Of a stretch of 64,000 nt of DNA, positions 15,196-24,218 are shown in pieces (the first letter of the stretch is position 1; each line of letters opens with the position of its first letter). The translations under genes were made by a program, and so were the position numbers. Under the pieces are notes generated by a model. That model was not told the DNA's origin, searched no databases, and saw nothing but the letters and a program-made list of their open reading frames with translations. The stretch is from SZAS-7 sp964514655 (GTDB lineage Bacteria; Chlamydiota; Chlamydiia; Chlamydiales; FEN-1388): positions 40,253 to 104,252 of the forward strand of contig CAZEQY010000011.1 of NCBI GenBank assembly GCA_964514655.1, given 5' to 3'.

Positions 15196-17307
15196 TCATT
15201 GTGCACTGACATCGACAAAACCAAGAGGCTGAAGCGGGCTATCTTTAGAAATCACAAGCTCTCCTGTAAAATACTTGCGATAGACTTCAAGAGCTTGCTT
15301 GGCATTCTGTACACAGTAAAAACAACTTGAAACCCACTCAGAACCCTTTATAGTTCCGCTATTTAGGTTTACCTGAAAGCGGGATGTGATCTTATCTTTC
15401 CAGTATTCAAGCTCACCAAGAAGCAGTATGGGAGTTAGATTTACACTTCCTACTTTGCGTCGTACTTCTTCGAGTGCATACTCAAAATCAGTTCCTATAC
15501 CGCCCATTACAAAGATTGGAAAGTCAAGATTAAATTCTGCTTGACGTTCAACAAGTTCGTTATGCCTATAGGTCATCTTAGCTTCTATATAGGGGTTTTG
15601 TCGCTGCTCGTTAACAACACTTTCCGTTGTTGAACGAAAGTCTGAGATGCGTGCACCAGATAGTATTTTAAGTTCTTTTGCAATGCGATTGCCTGTTTCC
15701 ATAGCACCAGGACCACCACCTGTAATGAGTACAAGCGGCGTATCTGGCTTAAGCAAACGGTGTGAACATGTTGATCGAAGCTCAAGCACTCCCTTTAATA
15801 CTTCTGTCAATAAGTCTCCAAAGTGTACAGAAATAAGGTTAGACCCGTAGACACCAAATGTCGTTGCCTTAATGAATGTATCTGTCTGGTTGAGCGGCAC
15901 AAACATGCCCGTCTCGCGCTTTGGCTGCTGCACATACTGCAACACTTTTTGAGTGACTTCATCCACCCAAAAGACAGGTATTGCAAATTTGTATAGGTCA
16001 TTCATCATCGCCCTATCTTCGTATGAAAAAAACTGGCCATGGCTAGCTGATGGGTACTGAAAGTATATGCCCTTTAGGCATGTTGCCACCTGCTCAGAAA
16101 GGAGCATACGCTTCATGATAGGCGATGGAAAGTAGCGGGTTAACAAGACGCCCTGGCTAGTAATTTCTCCATCTTCAATAGCTTTTAGATATGGGTACAT
16201 GGGCTGCTGCTCGATAAAGCGTGAGATGAGTAAAGCTTGACGCGTGCCATGAGCAATACCAGGTAGCTCATGAAATACTGCAGGTCTTTTTACCCAATCT
16301 TCATTTTTAAGCTCTTCCATCTGATGTCCCTTAACAACAAAGGTACTTGCTCGTTCTTCTACGGGTTGAGGGGCAGTGTTAAAGGCGTTAAAGAGTGCTT
16401 TATTATCTTCTAAGCATATCTGTAGCTGATCTCGGTCAGAGAAAAAAACGTGTTCACGGTATGGCTCTAGGGTATAAAACTCTAAGGGAATATCTGTTAT
16501 TTCTCGCTTTGATGAACCGTAAAGCTCATAGACATCGCCGGAATCTTGCGTGTCAGGCTGCAAAACAGCCGCTGTTGTATGTGTATAGCCGGGAGATAAC
16601 AGCTCATCCACAACGCGCGCAAATACCGTACGTATATGTAAAGGGCTTGTTCGCAAAAGGAGAATTTCATCTTCATCGACGTTACGTGGAGCACCTTCTA
16701 GCCAATCTTGGTGTAGGTGCAATACACCTCTTAAGCCAAGAGATTTATGATGAAGCGACTTTGCCATGGTAGGCAAAAAGCCAAATATCGATCCCTCATA
16801 GGATATACGCCCATTTTTTAGGGCTAAATAGGCAATGGTGCGACCATCTACCTTATCCAAAATCATGGTATCGCTACCTTGCATGCCACCCAAAGACAAT
16901 AGTGGCCTGCCACGCCTATCGGAGCGTCCAAACATACGTGTAAGATAGTCTGCATCGCGAACGCGCCTTCTTGTATCTGCAGCAAAGAGCTTGCCGATAT
17001 AGGCGCCTTCTGTAATGAGGGCAAGTATCTCTCTAGCAATCGGGCCAATAGCCGTAAGGCGTACGCGAACAAGCGCTCTTCGTGCTTTTCTATCTAGTTC
17101 ATATGCTTCACCAATACCATTAAGGCCTACTTGAGCAAGCGTACTTTTTATATTAAAAAACACTAAAGCCGGCTCAATCTCATACCCAACAAAGGCAGGA
17201 TGTATATGTTCAATAAGAACTGTCGCTATACGTGTTCGTTCATCAACGCGCTCAATATTCGTTACTTTGCCATCAGGCGTCACAAGATCCAGCTGTCCAA
17301 TATCCAT
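15196..17307 (-). CDS. LOG-domain (lysine-decarboxylase-like fold) protein, 703 residues
   Basis: ATG 17307 is preceded by GGAGG at a good distance; an earlier in-frame ATG at 17322 lacks one. The C-terminal ~200 residues hold the LOG/TIGR00730 Rossmann fold: TPLVLITGGGPGAME, then FPIFVMGGIGTDFEYALEE, where GGxGT is the phosphate-binding signature (about 601-608). LOG proteins release cytokinin-type bases from nucleotide monophosphates, and relatives are general nucleotide 5'-monophosphate glycosidases. The ~480-residue N-terminal part has no assignment I can make. The large two-part architecture differs from the usual ~190-residue LOG. Confidence 0.7.
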   Translation of the reverse strand: MDIGQLDLVTPDGKVTNIERVDERTRIATVLIEHIHPAFVGYEIEPALVFFNIKSTLAQVGLNGIGEAYELDRKARRALVRVRLTAIGPIAREILALITEGAYIGKLFAADTRRRVRDADYLTRMFGRSDRRGRPLLSLGGMQGSDTMILDKVDGRTIAYLALKNGRISYEGSIFGFLPTMAKSLHHKSLGLRGVLHLHQDWLEGAPRNVDEDEILLLRTSPLHIRTVFARVVDELLSPGYTHTTAAVLQPDTQDSGDVYELYGSSKREITDIPLEFYTLEPYREHVFFSDRDQLQICLEDNKALFNAFNTAPQPVEERASTFVVKGHQMEELKNEDWVKRPAVFHELPGIAHGTRQALLISRFIEQQPMYPYLKAIEDGEITSQGVLLTRYFPSPIMKRMLLSEQVATCLKGIYFQYPSASHGQFFSYEDRAMMNDLYKFAIPVFWVDEVTQKVLQYVQQPKRETGMFVPLNQTDTFIKATTFGVYGSNLISVHFGDLLTEVLKGVLELRSTCSHRLLKPDTPLVLITGGGPGAMETGNRIAKELKILSGARISDFRSTTESVVNEQRQNPYIEAKMTYRHNELVERQAEFNLDFPIFVMGGIGTDFEYALEEVRRKVGSVNLTPILLLGELEYWKDKITSRFQVNLNSGTIKGSEWVSSCFYCVQNAKQALEVYRKYFTGELVISKDSPLQPLGFVDVSAQ

Positions 17308-17416
17308 ACATTTTGCCTCCAATTTTTCTTTTACAGAAACCTAACTTTAAAAACTAGGCAGAGTAACGATTCGTGCCCATGCCTAAGAAACATCAGCATA
17401 ATCTCAGGTATTTGAA

Positions 17417-17590
17417 AAGGAACAGGATAGACAGGATCTGGCAGGATATGCAGGATACACTATCTAATCTCTTAATGCTAAGAATGATGAAATAAGAGAA
17501 AAAAAGAAGCAAATAGTTTGATTTTGTTCTATCATTGTTACTGTTTTAGATCCTGCATATCCTGCCCGATCCTGTTTATCTTGTTTATCT
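17417..17590. repeat. CAGGAT-type inverted repeat in a 447-bp intergenic region
   Basis: Left arm 17417-17457 contains four CAGGAT units spaced 8-10 bp. Right arm 17549-17590 carries the reverse complement of the same series, sharing the block GGCAGGATATGCAGGAT. The ~90 bp between the arms also show weak complementarity. A related copy is at 63921-63957. The flanks (17323-17416 and 17591-17769) show no gene. An 88-codon frame across the repeat on the minus strand is an artefact of it. Confidence 0.7.
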
Positions 17591-17769
17591 CTAATCGCGT
17601 AAACATGCATAACGTAACGCATATGTGCAAGAACACGGGAGTAGATAATAATTTTTAACATTGTGTGTATTAAAGTCACCCCCCCCGGATCGGAATCACC
17701 ACCCAAAAACCTTTGCTGTAAAATCGCCAATTCGGATAATGGGAGGATTCACCCAGGATCGCTACGAAT

Positions 17770-18663
17770 ATGAATCAGGCAAATCACAAAGTACCCCGCT
17801 CTGTAGGCACCCATGATGGAACCTTTCACGCTGATGAAGTGTGTGCGTGTGCACTCTTAGAGTTTTTTAACCTTATAGACCACGATAAAATCAAGCGCAC
17901 AAGAAGTGCTGACGAGCTGCGTCAGTGCGAGTATGTGTGCGACGTTGGCGGCCTCTACGACCTGCAGATGAAGCGGTTTGACCACCACCAGGCAGACTAT
18001 AAAGGCCCTTTAAGCTCAGCCGGGATGATACTAGACTACCTCAAGCAAACGGGCACCATCAAGCAAAAGGAATTTGACTTTTTCAATAACTCGCTGATTC
18101 GAGGTGTTGACGCCCACGACAACGGCAAAGACCCCCAAATCCCCGGTTTTTGCACCTTTTCGCAGGTAATTTCGAATTTTACCCCTATTCAATACGACGC
18201 ACCGCCAGAAATGCAAGATGCCGCCTTCTTAGATGCCGTCTCTTTTGCTCTTGGCCACATCACAAGGCTCTGGCAGCGCTATCAGTACAACCAGTCTTGT
18301 AGAGAAGTAGTAGAACAAGCCATGGCAGAGTATAGAGACTGTTTGATCTTTGAAAAATCTATACCCTGGATGGATGCATTCTTTGACCTAGATGGCGATC
18401 GCCACCCTGCACGCTTTGTCATTATGCCTTCTGGTAAGTGCTGGAAGCTAAGAGGCATTCCTCCAACTAGCGACGACAAGATGAAGGTGCGTCAGCCTTT
18501 ACCAGAAGAATGGGCAGGCCTACTTGATGAAGACCTACAAAAAATCTCCGGCATCCCAGGTGCCCTCTTTTGCCATAAGGGACGTTTTATCTCTGTATGG
18601 AAGACGAGGGAAGATGCCCTACTTGCCCTAGAAAAAGTCATGCATGCGCGGAGTCTTTCGTGA
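17770..18663 (+). CDS. MYG1/UPF0160 family metal-dependent hydrolase
   Basis: The 297-residue protein has MYG1 hallmarks: GTHDGTFHADEVCACALL at 13-30, YVCDVGG, then KRFDHHQADYKGPLSSAGMI, and RGVDAHDNG around 114-122. The family is related to DHH phosphoesterases, and eukaryotic MYG1 is a 3'-5' RNA exonuclease of mitochondria and nucleolus. The conserved His/Asp residues for metal binding are present. It is immediately followed by the HIT gene (GTGA overlap), a pairing also seen in Chlamydia, where CT386 and CT385 are neighbours. Confidence 0.88.
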   Translation: MNQANHKVPRSVGTHDGTFHADEVCACALLEFFNLIDHDKIKRTRSADELRQCEYVCDVGGLYDLQMKRFDHHQADYKGPLSSAGMILDYLKQTGTIKQKEFDFFNNSLIRGVDAHDNGKDPQIPGFCTFSQVISNFTPIQYDAPPEMQDAAFLDAVSFALGHITRLWQRYQYNQSCREVVEQAMAEYRDCLIFEKSIPWMDAFFDLDGDRHPARFVIMPSGKCWKLRGIPPTSDDKMKVRQPLPEEWAGLLDEDLQKISGIPGALFCHKGRFISVWKTREDALLALEKVMHARSLS

Positions 18664-18995
18664 AAAACGTGTTTAGAAGAATAATTGATGGCGAGCTGCC
18701 TTGCGATAAAGTCTTTGAAAATGAGCGCATTATAGCGTTTAAAGATATAGCGCCAGCGGCCCCCGTACATATCCTTATCGTTCCCAAAAAAGAACTTACA
18801 AATATATCAGAAATTACTAAAGAAGATGGCCCCCTCATCGCAGAAATTATGATGCTTGCAAACGAACTTGCAAAGCAGTTTAAGATCACAGAAGGCTATC
18901 GTTTGTTAACAAATAACGGCCATATGGCTGGCCAGTCAGTCTTTCAGCTGCACTTTCACCTAATTGGAGGAGCACACCTTGGCCCAGTTGCGTAA
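18660..18995 (+). CDS. HIT-family nucleotide-binding protein (HINT type)
   Basis: Start GTG 18660 overlaps the MYG1 stop as GTGA and yields 111 residues beginning MKNVFRRIIDGELPCDKVFEN, the normal HINT N-terminus; a longer frame upstream is not needed. DIAPAAPVHILIVPKK and the C-terminal GQSVFQLHFHLIGG complete the family pattern. The His-x-His-x-His triad reads Gln-Leu-His-Phe-His, so the first His is replaced while the nucleophilic middle His is kept. HINT proteins hydrolyse purine nucleoside phosphoramidates and aminoacyl-adenylates. Confidence 0.88.
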   Translation: MKNVFRRIIDGELPCDKVFENERIIAFKDIAPAAPVHILIVPKKELTNISEITKEDGPLIAEIMMLANELAKQFKITEGYRLLTNNGHMAGQSVFQLHFHLIGGAHLGPVA

Positions 18996-19497
18996 TGGAA
19001 TGCTTTTTATTGATGTTCAAGAAAAGCTCTTGCCCAAGATCCATGAACACGAAACGCTTCTAAGCCGCTGTCTCGTCCTCCAAAAAGCCTGCCACATCCT
19101 CAACATACCCACTATCACGACTGAGCAATACCCTCAAGGCCTTGGTAAAAGTGTTTCATTTTTGCCGGCACAGTATGAAAAAACTGCCTTTTCGTGCATG
19201 AAAGACCGCCCTATTTACGATGCTATTATGAATGCCCCTGTTGACGTATGGTTTGTAGCGGGCATTGAATCGCACGTATGTGTGCTTCAGACAGTGCGCG
19301 ACCTTATTTCAAACGGCAAACGCGTAGTTGTCCTTCAAGATGCTATAGGCTCAAGAAATCCACTTGACCATAGCTCAAGCCTTCAAGAGATGCGAGCACT
19401 AAATGCCCGTATAACAACTGTAGAGACCTTGTTGTTTGAACTTGTAGAAGATGCCAAGCATCCTGACTTTAAAGCTATCTCGCAATTGATAAAATGA
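18979..19497 (+). CDS. Isochorismatase-family cysteine hydrolase
   Basis: TTG 18979 is the likeliest start because GGAGGAG lies seven bases upstream; a TTG at 18964 would precede that site. The 172-residue protein has the isochorismatase/nicotinamidase triad: Asp in MLFIDVQEKL, Lys in YEKTAFSC, and Cys in VAGIESHVCVLQTV. It resembles YcaC-like hydrolases of unknown substrate. A cis-peptide-forming AGIESH segment precedes the Cys as in the family. It overlaps the HIT gene by 17 bp and the HEAT gene by 4 bp. Confidence 0.85.
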   Translation: MAQLRNGMLFIDVQEKLLPKIHEHETLLSRCLVLQKACHILNIPTITTEQYPQGLGKSVSFLPAQYEKTAFSCMKDRPIYDAIMNAPVDVWFVAGIESHVCVLQTVRDLISNGKRVVVLQDAIGSRNPLDHSSSLQEMRALNARITTVETLLFELVEDAKHPDFKAISQLIK

Positions 19498-21161
19498 TCC
19501 TCTTTTCTTTGCTCCTGCTCGCTACAACAACCTTTGACTCTAGCCGCAGGATAGAGCAGCTTCTTGCTATTGGCGATCACCAACAAGCAACATACGAACT
19601 TCAGCCACTACTTGCAAAAGACCCTGACAACATTGCCCTGCAGCGCTTAGAAGTGATAAGCCTTGCTCGATCAAATGACATCCAGTCGCTCTTAAAGGCC
19701 TATACACGCTATCGCGACCACACAAAAGGCTCATGTGACAAAGAACTTCTTGAAGATGTTGCCTGGGCCATTATCAAAAAAGCATATCAAAGCTCAACGC
19801 CCATTATCCGCTCTGAAGCTATTATTGGGGCTTTTTTATCTAATGATGCTAAAGGCATTCCCATATGCTTGCAGAGTATTTGCGACCCAAGTGAAGAGAT
19901 GCGCCTTTTGGCATTAGCTCTTGCAGCGCGCACACATGATGCTGCACTATCAGAAAGCGCCCACAGTGCTATAAAGCACGACAGCTCATCTAAAGTGCGC
20001 CTTGAAGCTATTTCATGCGTTGGCTCTATGCGCTATCTTGAAGCGCAAGAAACCCTTTTAGAAATCCTTGAATCTCAAGCAAGCGATGCTCACGAAAAGA
20101 TGGCAGCTGTAAGCGCACTTTCAAACATCACAAAAGATCTTGATAAAACCCTCATTGAACAGCTTGTAGCAAGTGATAGAGCAATTATGCGCCAGCTTGC
20201 CTGCGAGCTTATGCTAAAGGGGTTTGATAAAAACTCGAAACTCCCATCATTGATGCTAGATCCTGTCTTTGACGTGCGAAAAGCTGCTATTCAATGTGGG
20301 GCAATCCTTGGCGTATATCCATCTACTGATGGTATAGAGGCTCTTTTAGCGCATAACGATATAAAGACACAGATTTTAGCTAACTGGCTTGCACTTCGGA
20401 TGAACTATAAACAAGATAAGGCCATTGCCAACATAAAGCGGTTTTTAGAGCTACCCGATAGACAGATGCGCCTATTTGCTTCTGGTGTTGCAAGCCATTC
20501 CGGAAGCCATATAAAGCATTTTTTCGACTTTACCGACGATCATCTTGTGCGGCTAAACATAGCTATTGGCGCTATGTGGAATAGGTTTGATGTAGATAGA
20601 GCAAGCACGCATCTTTTGACAGCACTTAATCAAAGTGAGCGACTATCCTGGCACCATGTGGGCATGATCTCTTACATTGGCCCAAGCCCGCTCTCACACA
20701 ACTCAAACTATATACGCCTACCAGAAAGTGAAGACCTCTTATGCCGCTTAGAGCTCTATTCCATGCTTTTAGCAACAGATGCTACAAGCATAAAAGAGCC
20801 TCTAAAGGCCTTTTTGCAAGAAAGAACATGGGGAATAAGTGCAAAAAGCGCATGTCTGATGATGCAAGAAAACCTCCTTTGCTTTGAAGAGCTACGAACG
20901 CTCCTTACGGACAAAAACCAAGAAGTTGCCCTACAAGCTGCCTTTATCTTATCTATGTATGCACAAGACGAAGAGGCATTAAAAGTACTTGAAACCGCCT
21001 TTAGCACAACTTCCAGACAGATGAAAGAATACATCCTCTTTGCGATCGGCTCAATAGGCTCCAAAAAAAGCCTACCATTTTTGGTACAGGTGCTAAATGA
21101 ACCCTTTGAAACCCTGCGCGTCCAAGCCGCCCGCGCCATCCTCATCTGCCTCTATCATTAA
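19494..21161 (+). CDS. Exported or membrane-anchored HEAT-repeat protein
   Basis: The ATG overlaps the previous stop (ATGA). A short hydrophobic N-terminus (MILFSLLLLATTTF) suggests export. From about residue 60 onward the protein is made of ~30-residue helical pairs in the HEAT/PBS-lyase style, for example DPSEEMRLLALALAARTHD, DSSSKVRLEAISCVGSMR, DPVFDVRKAAIQCGAILG and NEPFETLRVQAARAIL. Such solenoids scaffold protein complexes. As the last gene of the MYG1 operon it may act in the envelope; no specific partner can be named. Confidence 0.75.
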   Translation: MILFSLLLLATTTFDSSRRIEQLLAIGDHQQATYELQPLLAKDPDNIALQRLEVISLARSNDIQSLLKAYTRYRDHTKGSCDKELLEDVAWAIIKKAYQSSTPIIRSEAIIGAFLSNDAKGIPICLQSICDPSEEMRLLALALAARTHDAALSESAHSAIKHDSSSKVRLEAISCVGSMRYLEAQETLLEILESQASDAHEKMAAVSALSNITKDLDKTLIEQLVASDRAIMRQLACELMLKGFDKNSKLPSLMLDPVFDVRKAAIQCGAILGVYPSTDGIEALLAHNDIKTQILANWLALRMNYKQDKAIANIKRFLELPDRQMRLFASGVASHSGSHIKHFFDFTDDHLVRLNIAIGAMWNRFDVDRASTHLLTALNQSERLSWHHVGMISYIGPSPLSHNSNYIRLPESEDLLCRLELYSMLLATDATSIKEPLKAFLQERTWGISAKSACLMMQENLLCFEELRTLLTDKNQEVALQAAFILSMYAQDEEALKVLETAFSTTSRQMKEYILFAIGSIGSKKSLPFLVQVLNEPFETLRVQAARAILICLYH

Positions 21162-21259
21162 ACAATAGCGGCTACAACTCTTACTCATTAAGTTATGAGC
21201 AGTCTTCTTGCCGCAATACCGACAAAACTGTTAGGCTCATGATGTAACCGGGAGCAACT

Positions 21260-22303
21260 ATGCAGTACAAACTTCTTGGAAGATCGGGTCTTCGCGTATC
21301 TGAGCTTTGCCTTGGCACTATGACTTTTGGAGAGGAATGGGGCTTTGGCGACAATAAAGAAATTAGCAGAAAGGTGTTTGACACTTACGTAGAAGCAGGC
21401 GGTAACTTCCTTGACACTGCAAACACCTATACAAATGGCACAAGCGAAATTCTTGTTGGCGAATTTATGGCAAAAGAACGCGAAAAATACGTTCTTGCCA
21501 CCAAATATACCCTCTCAACTAATCCGAAAGACCCAAATGCTTCTGGAAACCACCGCAAAAACCTGGTTCAATCTGTAGAGGCCAGCCTAAAGCGGCTCAA
21601 AACCGACTATATAGACCTCCTCTGGACTCACATGTGGGACGAGCGCACCAGAACTGATGAGGTTATGAGGGCACTTGATGATCTTGTTCGCCAAGGCAAA
21701 ATTCTCTACGTTGGAGCCTCCGACACCCCAGCCTGGGTGGTAGCAGAAGCTAATACCATGGCAGACATTCGCGGCTGGACCCCTTTTATAGGCCTGCAGC
21801 TAGAGTACAGCCTGCTCGAGCGCACAATAGAAGCAGAATTTTTTCCCATGGCAAACCGACTAGATCTTGGCATATGCGCCTGGAGCCCCCTTGCCTTTGG
21901 CGTGCTCACAGGAAAGTATCTTACCAATGCACAAGTAAATGCCCGCCTTAACCAAACTGAAGATGTATGGAAACAAAACTACCTCACAGAACAAAACAAC
22001 AAAATCACTCAAACAGTGGTTGATATCGCCAAAGCAACAGGCAAAACCCCCGCACAAATAGCCATTAGCTGGACGCGGCAAAAATCCCCCCGCATCATCC
22101 CAATTCTTGGTGCAAAAGGAGTCGACCAGCTTAAAGAAAACCTGGCATCCCTACAGGTACACCTTACTCCGGACGAGATGCTGCGCTTAGATGCCCTAAG
22201 CAGTAGAACCCCAGCCTTCCCTCACAACTTCCTTAATCGAGACTACATCAACCCTATTCGTAATGGAGAGCTCTTTGACAAAATAGAGCCTCGCAACTAC
22301 TAA
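21260..22303 (+). CDS. Aldo/keto reductase
   Basis: The 347-residue TIM-barrel protein starts MQYKLLGRSGLRVSELCLGTMTFG, the standard AKR opening. The catalytic tetrad is visible: Asp52 and Tyr57 in FLDTANTYTNG, Lys82 in ATKYTLST and His124 in LLWTHMWD. NADPH-binding residues fall in IPILGAKGVDQLKENL near the C-terminus. It belongs to the YajO/general stress-type AKR group; the carbonyl substrate cannot be predicted. Confidence 0.92.
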   Translation: MQYKLLGRSGLRVSELCLGTMTFGEEWGFGDNKEISRKVFDTYVEAGGNFLDTANTYTNGTSEILVGEFMAKEREKYVLATKYTLSTNPKDPNASGNHRKNLVQSVEASLKRLKTDYIDLLWTHMWDERTRTDEVMRALDDLVRQGKILYVGASDTPAWVVAEANTMADIRGWTPFIGLQLEYSLLERTIEAEFFPMANRLDLGICAWSPLAFGVLTGKYLTNAQVNARLNQTEDVWKQNYLTEQNNKITQTVVDIAKATGKTPAQIAISWTRQKSPRIIPILGAKGVDQLKENLASLQVHLTPDEMLRLDALSSRTPAFPHNFLNRDYINPIRNGELFDKIEPRNY

Positions 22304-22321
22304 TTTAGGAGAAAATCATCT

Positions 22322-23002
22322 ATGGAACCCACGATCGCAGTAAGCCGAGAAGTATATCGAGCCCAACAGTTAGCAAGAGAAGAGGTAAAAAAATATTCTG
22401 ATAGCCCCGAAGGAGAGTTTAAACATTTTGATTCTGCAGATGCGCTCACTCTTTTTGATAAATGCAACCGCACCTGGAATGAATATTTTGCAACCCAAGA
22501 CACTGTCCTCATAAGATTGTATGATTCAGTACGCTACGCAGCTGCCATGCATCCTTCCAAAGAACGAGTGGTAGAGATGCTGCAGCTTGCAGACATTTTG
22601 TGGGAGGGACAGATTCGCGATGCCCATCTAATTGGGTGCAGTATCTTGTTGTATCTAAAACCAGCTGCAGTATCAACAAAGCTCAAAATTGATGAAACGA
22701 CAAAACGGATTCTACTAGAGTTTGACAAAACGAGATTGCCCTATTCTCCTAAAGATTCATGGTCTATTGAAGCAGAGCTTGCTCAACAAGGCAGTGAACA
22801 GCTGCAAAACCTCTTGCTTGCTACGACGATCCGGCGTCTTCGAGATAAGTATAACGCGCCCGACAACTACTATGTGAATCACTGTTATGGAGAAAAAATA
22901 CTTATAGACAGTTTAAAAGCAAATTCCCTGAAAAGAAGTGACAACCTAGTTGCCAAAGCCAATGCTGAATATGAAAAGTTCGCTATGCTAGAATTCCAAT
23001 GA
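22322..23002 (+). CDS. Orphan 226-residue protein
   Basis: I do not recognise it. It starts 18 bp after the reductase stop with AGGAG upstream and may be co-transcribed. The sequence is soluble, mostly helical and charged, without signal peptide or membrane segment. Its first residues, MEPTIAVSRE, resemble those of the orphan starting at 29002 (MEPTSARE). The last 20 bases overlap the end of the leftward dipeptidase remnant, suggesting either that it grew into decayed DNA or that the insertion broke the dipeptidase. Confidence 0.6.
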   Translation: MEPTIAVSREVYRAQQLAREEVKKYSDSPEGEFKHFDSADALTLFDKCNRTWNEYFATQDTVLIRLYDSVRYAAAMHPSKERVVEMLQLADILWEGQIRDAHLIGCSILLYLKPAAVSTKLKIDETTKRILLEFDKTRLPYSPKDSWSIEAELAQQGSEQLQNLLLATTIRRLRDKYNAPDNYYVNHCYGEKILIDSLKANSLKRSDNLVAKANAEYEKFAMLEFQ

Positions 23003-23195
23003 CAATCGTTGCATATTTAGCTTCGGGCTTGTTGTATACCCATCCCCGGGAATATCTCTTTGAGCTTTTTTTAGCTCTTGCGATTTTTTCAGCCACAGAT
23101 TTTCGTACGAAAATCCCATTTTCTAAAGGGACTAAGGGCTCGCCATTGTCACGGCAGGGTATATTTTGCAGCTCTTGTATCGTTGCAATTTTCAT
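22983..23195 (-). pseudogene. N-terminal remnant of an M15 D-Ala-D-Ala dipeptidase (VanX/DdpX type)
   Basis: Seventy codons start MKIATIQELQNIP and continue EPLVPLENGIFVRKSVAEKIARA, resembling the N-terminus of M15D dipeptidases, which carry an IRKSVAE-type segment before the catalytic domain. The catalytic SxHxxGxAxD and ExWH regions are absent, since the frame ends after 70 residues where the convergent orphan ends. It lies 77 bp downstream of an aspartate/glutamate-type racemase, a plausible original partner in D-amino-acid peptide recycling. A small intact gene of unknown function is the alternative. Confidence 0.5.
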
Positions 23196-23272
23196 GCCTG
23201 CGCCTCTTTTTCTCGAAAGAGCAACTGCCCGCAGGCATATCCCAAAAACGAGATGCTCGGGGGTCAGCTAAA

Positions 23273-23944
23273 CTAGTACACATTTGTCACCTCCTGAAAG
23301 CTGAGTCTCACAAGTTCTTGAGCTACAAGATCAAGAGGGTCTATGATTTTTTTGTCTAAAGACGTAAGAGCTTTTGTAAAGATCGATAGCTCTGTGCAGC
23401 CCAAAACAATGGCATCGCTTTCTTGCTCTTGCACTAAAGTACAGAGATCCTCTTGGACAGAATCTATATTGTCGCCCATGAGTGTGCGATCAATAAGGGT
23501 ATCCACCTTGCCTTGGACAAGTTCATCTGGATAAACACACGGGAAATAACGCGCGTGTAGCATATAGCGCCTTGAGGTTCCACTACATAAAAGTAGAGGG
23601 GGATCGCATGCATTAACCTCCTTTTGAACTATTTTTGGAAGGTGTACGACCGATGCATCCTCATCTAAAAAAAGGTGGAGAGTGTTACAGGCAATTGCAA
23701 TTGTCTCGGCCCCATTTGTTTGTAATTGAGCTATACATTCGTTAAGCTCTTTGGCTATCTGGTTGGCATCAACATCTGATGCCAACATTTCCGTAAACGG
23801 AAAGCTTAGTAAAATAATTTTTGGAAAATCGGCGTCTCTATAGCAGCCATACTCATAAGCTGCACATGCAACTACCCGTTGAAATAGGGTTGCACCCGCT
23901 AATGGGCCAGCTCCGCCAATGATCCCAATAGTTTTGGGTCTCAT
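23273..23944 (-). CDS. Aspartate/glutamate racemase family protein
   Basis: The 223-residue protein opens IGIIGGAGPLAGATLFQRVV and has the two catalytic cysteines in ETIAIACNTLHLFL (about residue 85) and AIVLGCTELSIF (about residue 182). Length and motifs match the YgeA-type amino-acid racemase group. It could supply or recycle D-amino acids for peptidoglycan or signalling. The dipeptidase remnant downstream strengthens a link with D-amino-acid metabolism. A ribosome binding site AGGA precedes the ATG. Confidence 0.87.
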   Translation of the reverse strand: MRPKTIGIIGGAGPLAGATLFQRVVACAAYEYGCYRDADFPKIILLSFPFTEMLASDVDANQIAKELNECIAQLQTNGAETIAIACNTLHLFLDEDASVVHLPKIVQKEVNACDPPLLLCSGTSRRYMLHARYFPCVYPDELVQGKVDTLIDRTLMGDNIDSVQEDLCTLVQEQESDAIVLGCTELSIFTKALTSLDKKIIDPLDLVAQELVRLSFQEVTNVY

Positions 23945-24029
23945 AGCAAATCCTAATAATAAATATTTTAGACAAAACGCTTAAAAACGCATTCAGTCAA
24001 ATGTAAACTAAAAAAATGTAAACGAAAAA

Positions 24030-24146
24030 TTAATGAGCAGAATGCTCAAGATGGTGGCGATGATGGTGAAGAGCAGAAAACATACGATTAGAAATGGTAA
24101 ACGTCGGGTATCCCCTCGTTTCATAATCACATAACCTGTATTTCAT
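24030..24146 (-). CDS. Small 38-residue histidine-rich ORF
   Basis: An ATG at 24146 is preceded by AAGGAG six bases upstream and opens a 38-codon frame ending TAA. The product is basic, and its last 13 residues read LHHHRHHLEHSAH, a possible metal-binding tail. It fills the otherwise empty space between the racemase and the acyl-CoA synthetase on the same strand. The good ribosome binding site is the main support; expression is unproven. Confidence 0.45.
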   Translation of the reverse strand: MKYRLCDYETRGYPTFTISNRMFSALHHHRHHLEHSAH

Positions 24147-24218
24147 ATCATTCTCCTTGCGACCTATTTTGATCGACTACATAACTATATAAAATCTCAT
24201 TGTTAAATACAAGTTATT

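Noticed and set aside
17464..17730. 88-codon minus-strand frame across the CAGGAT repeat
   Set aside because: Its middle is the repeat itself read as KQDKQD-like residues; such frames are common false calls.
22999..23359. Plus-strand frames antisense to the dipeptidase remnant and racemase
   Set aside because: The opposite strand carries clear family motifs, and these frames have no start signals.
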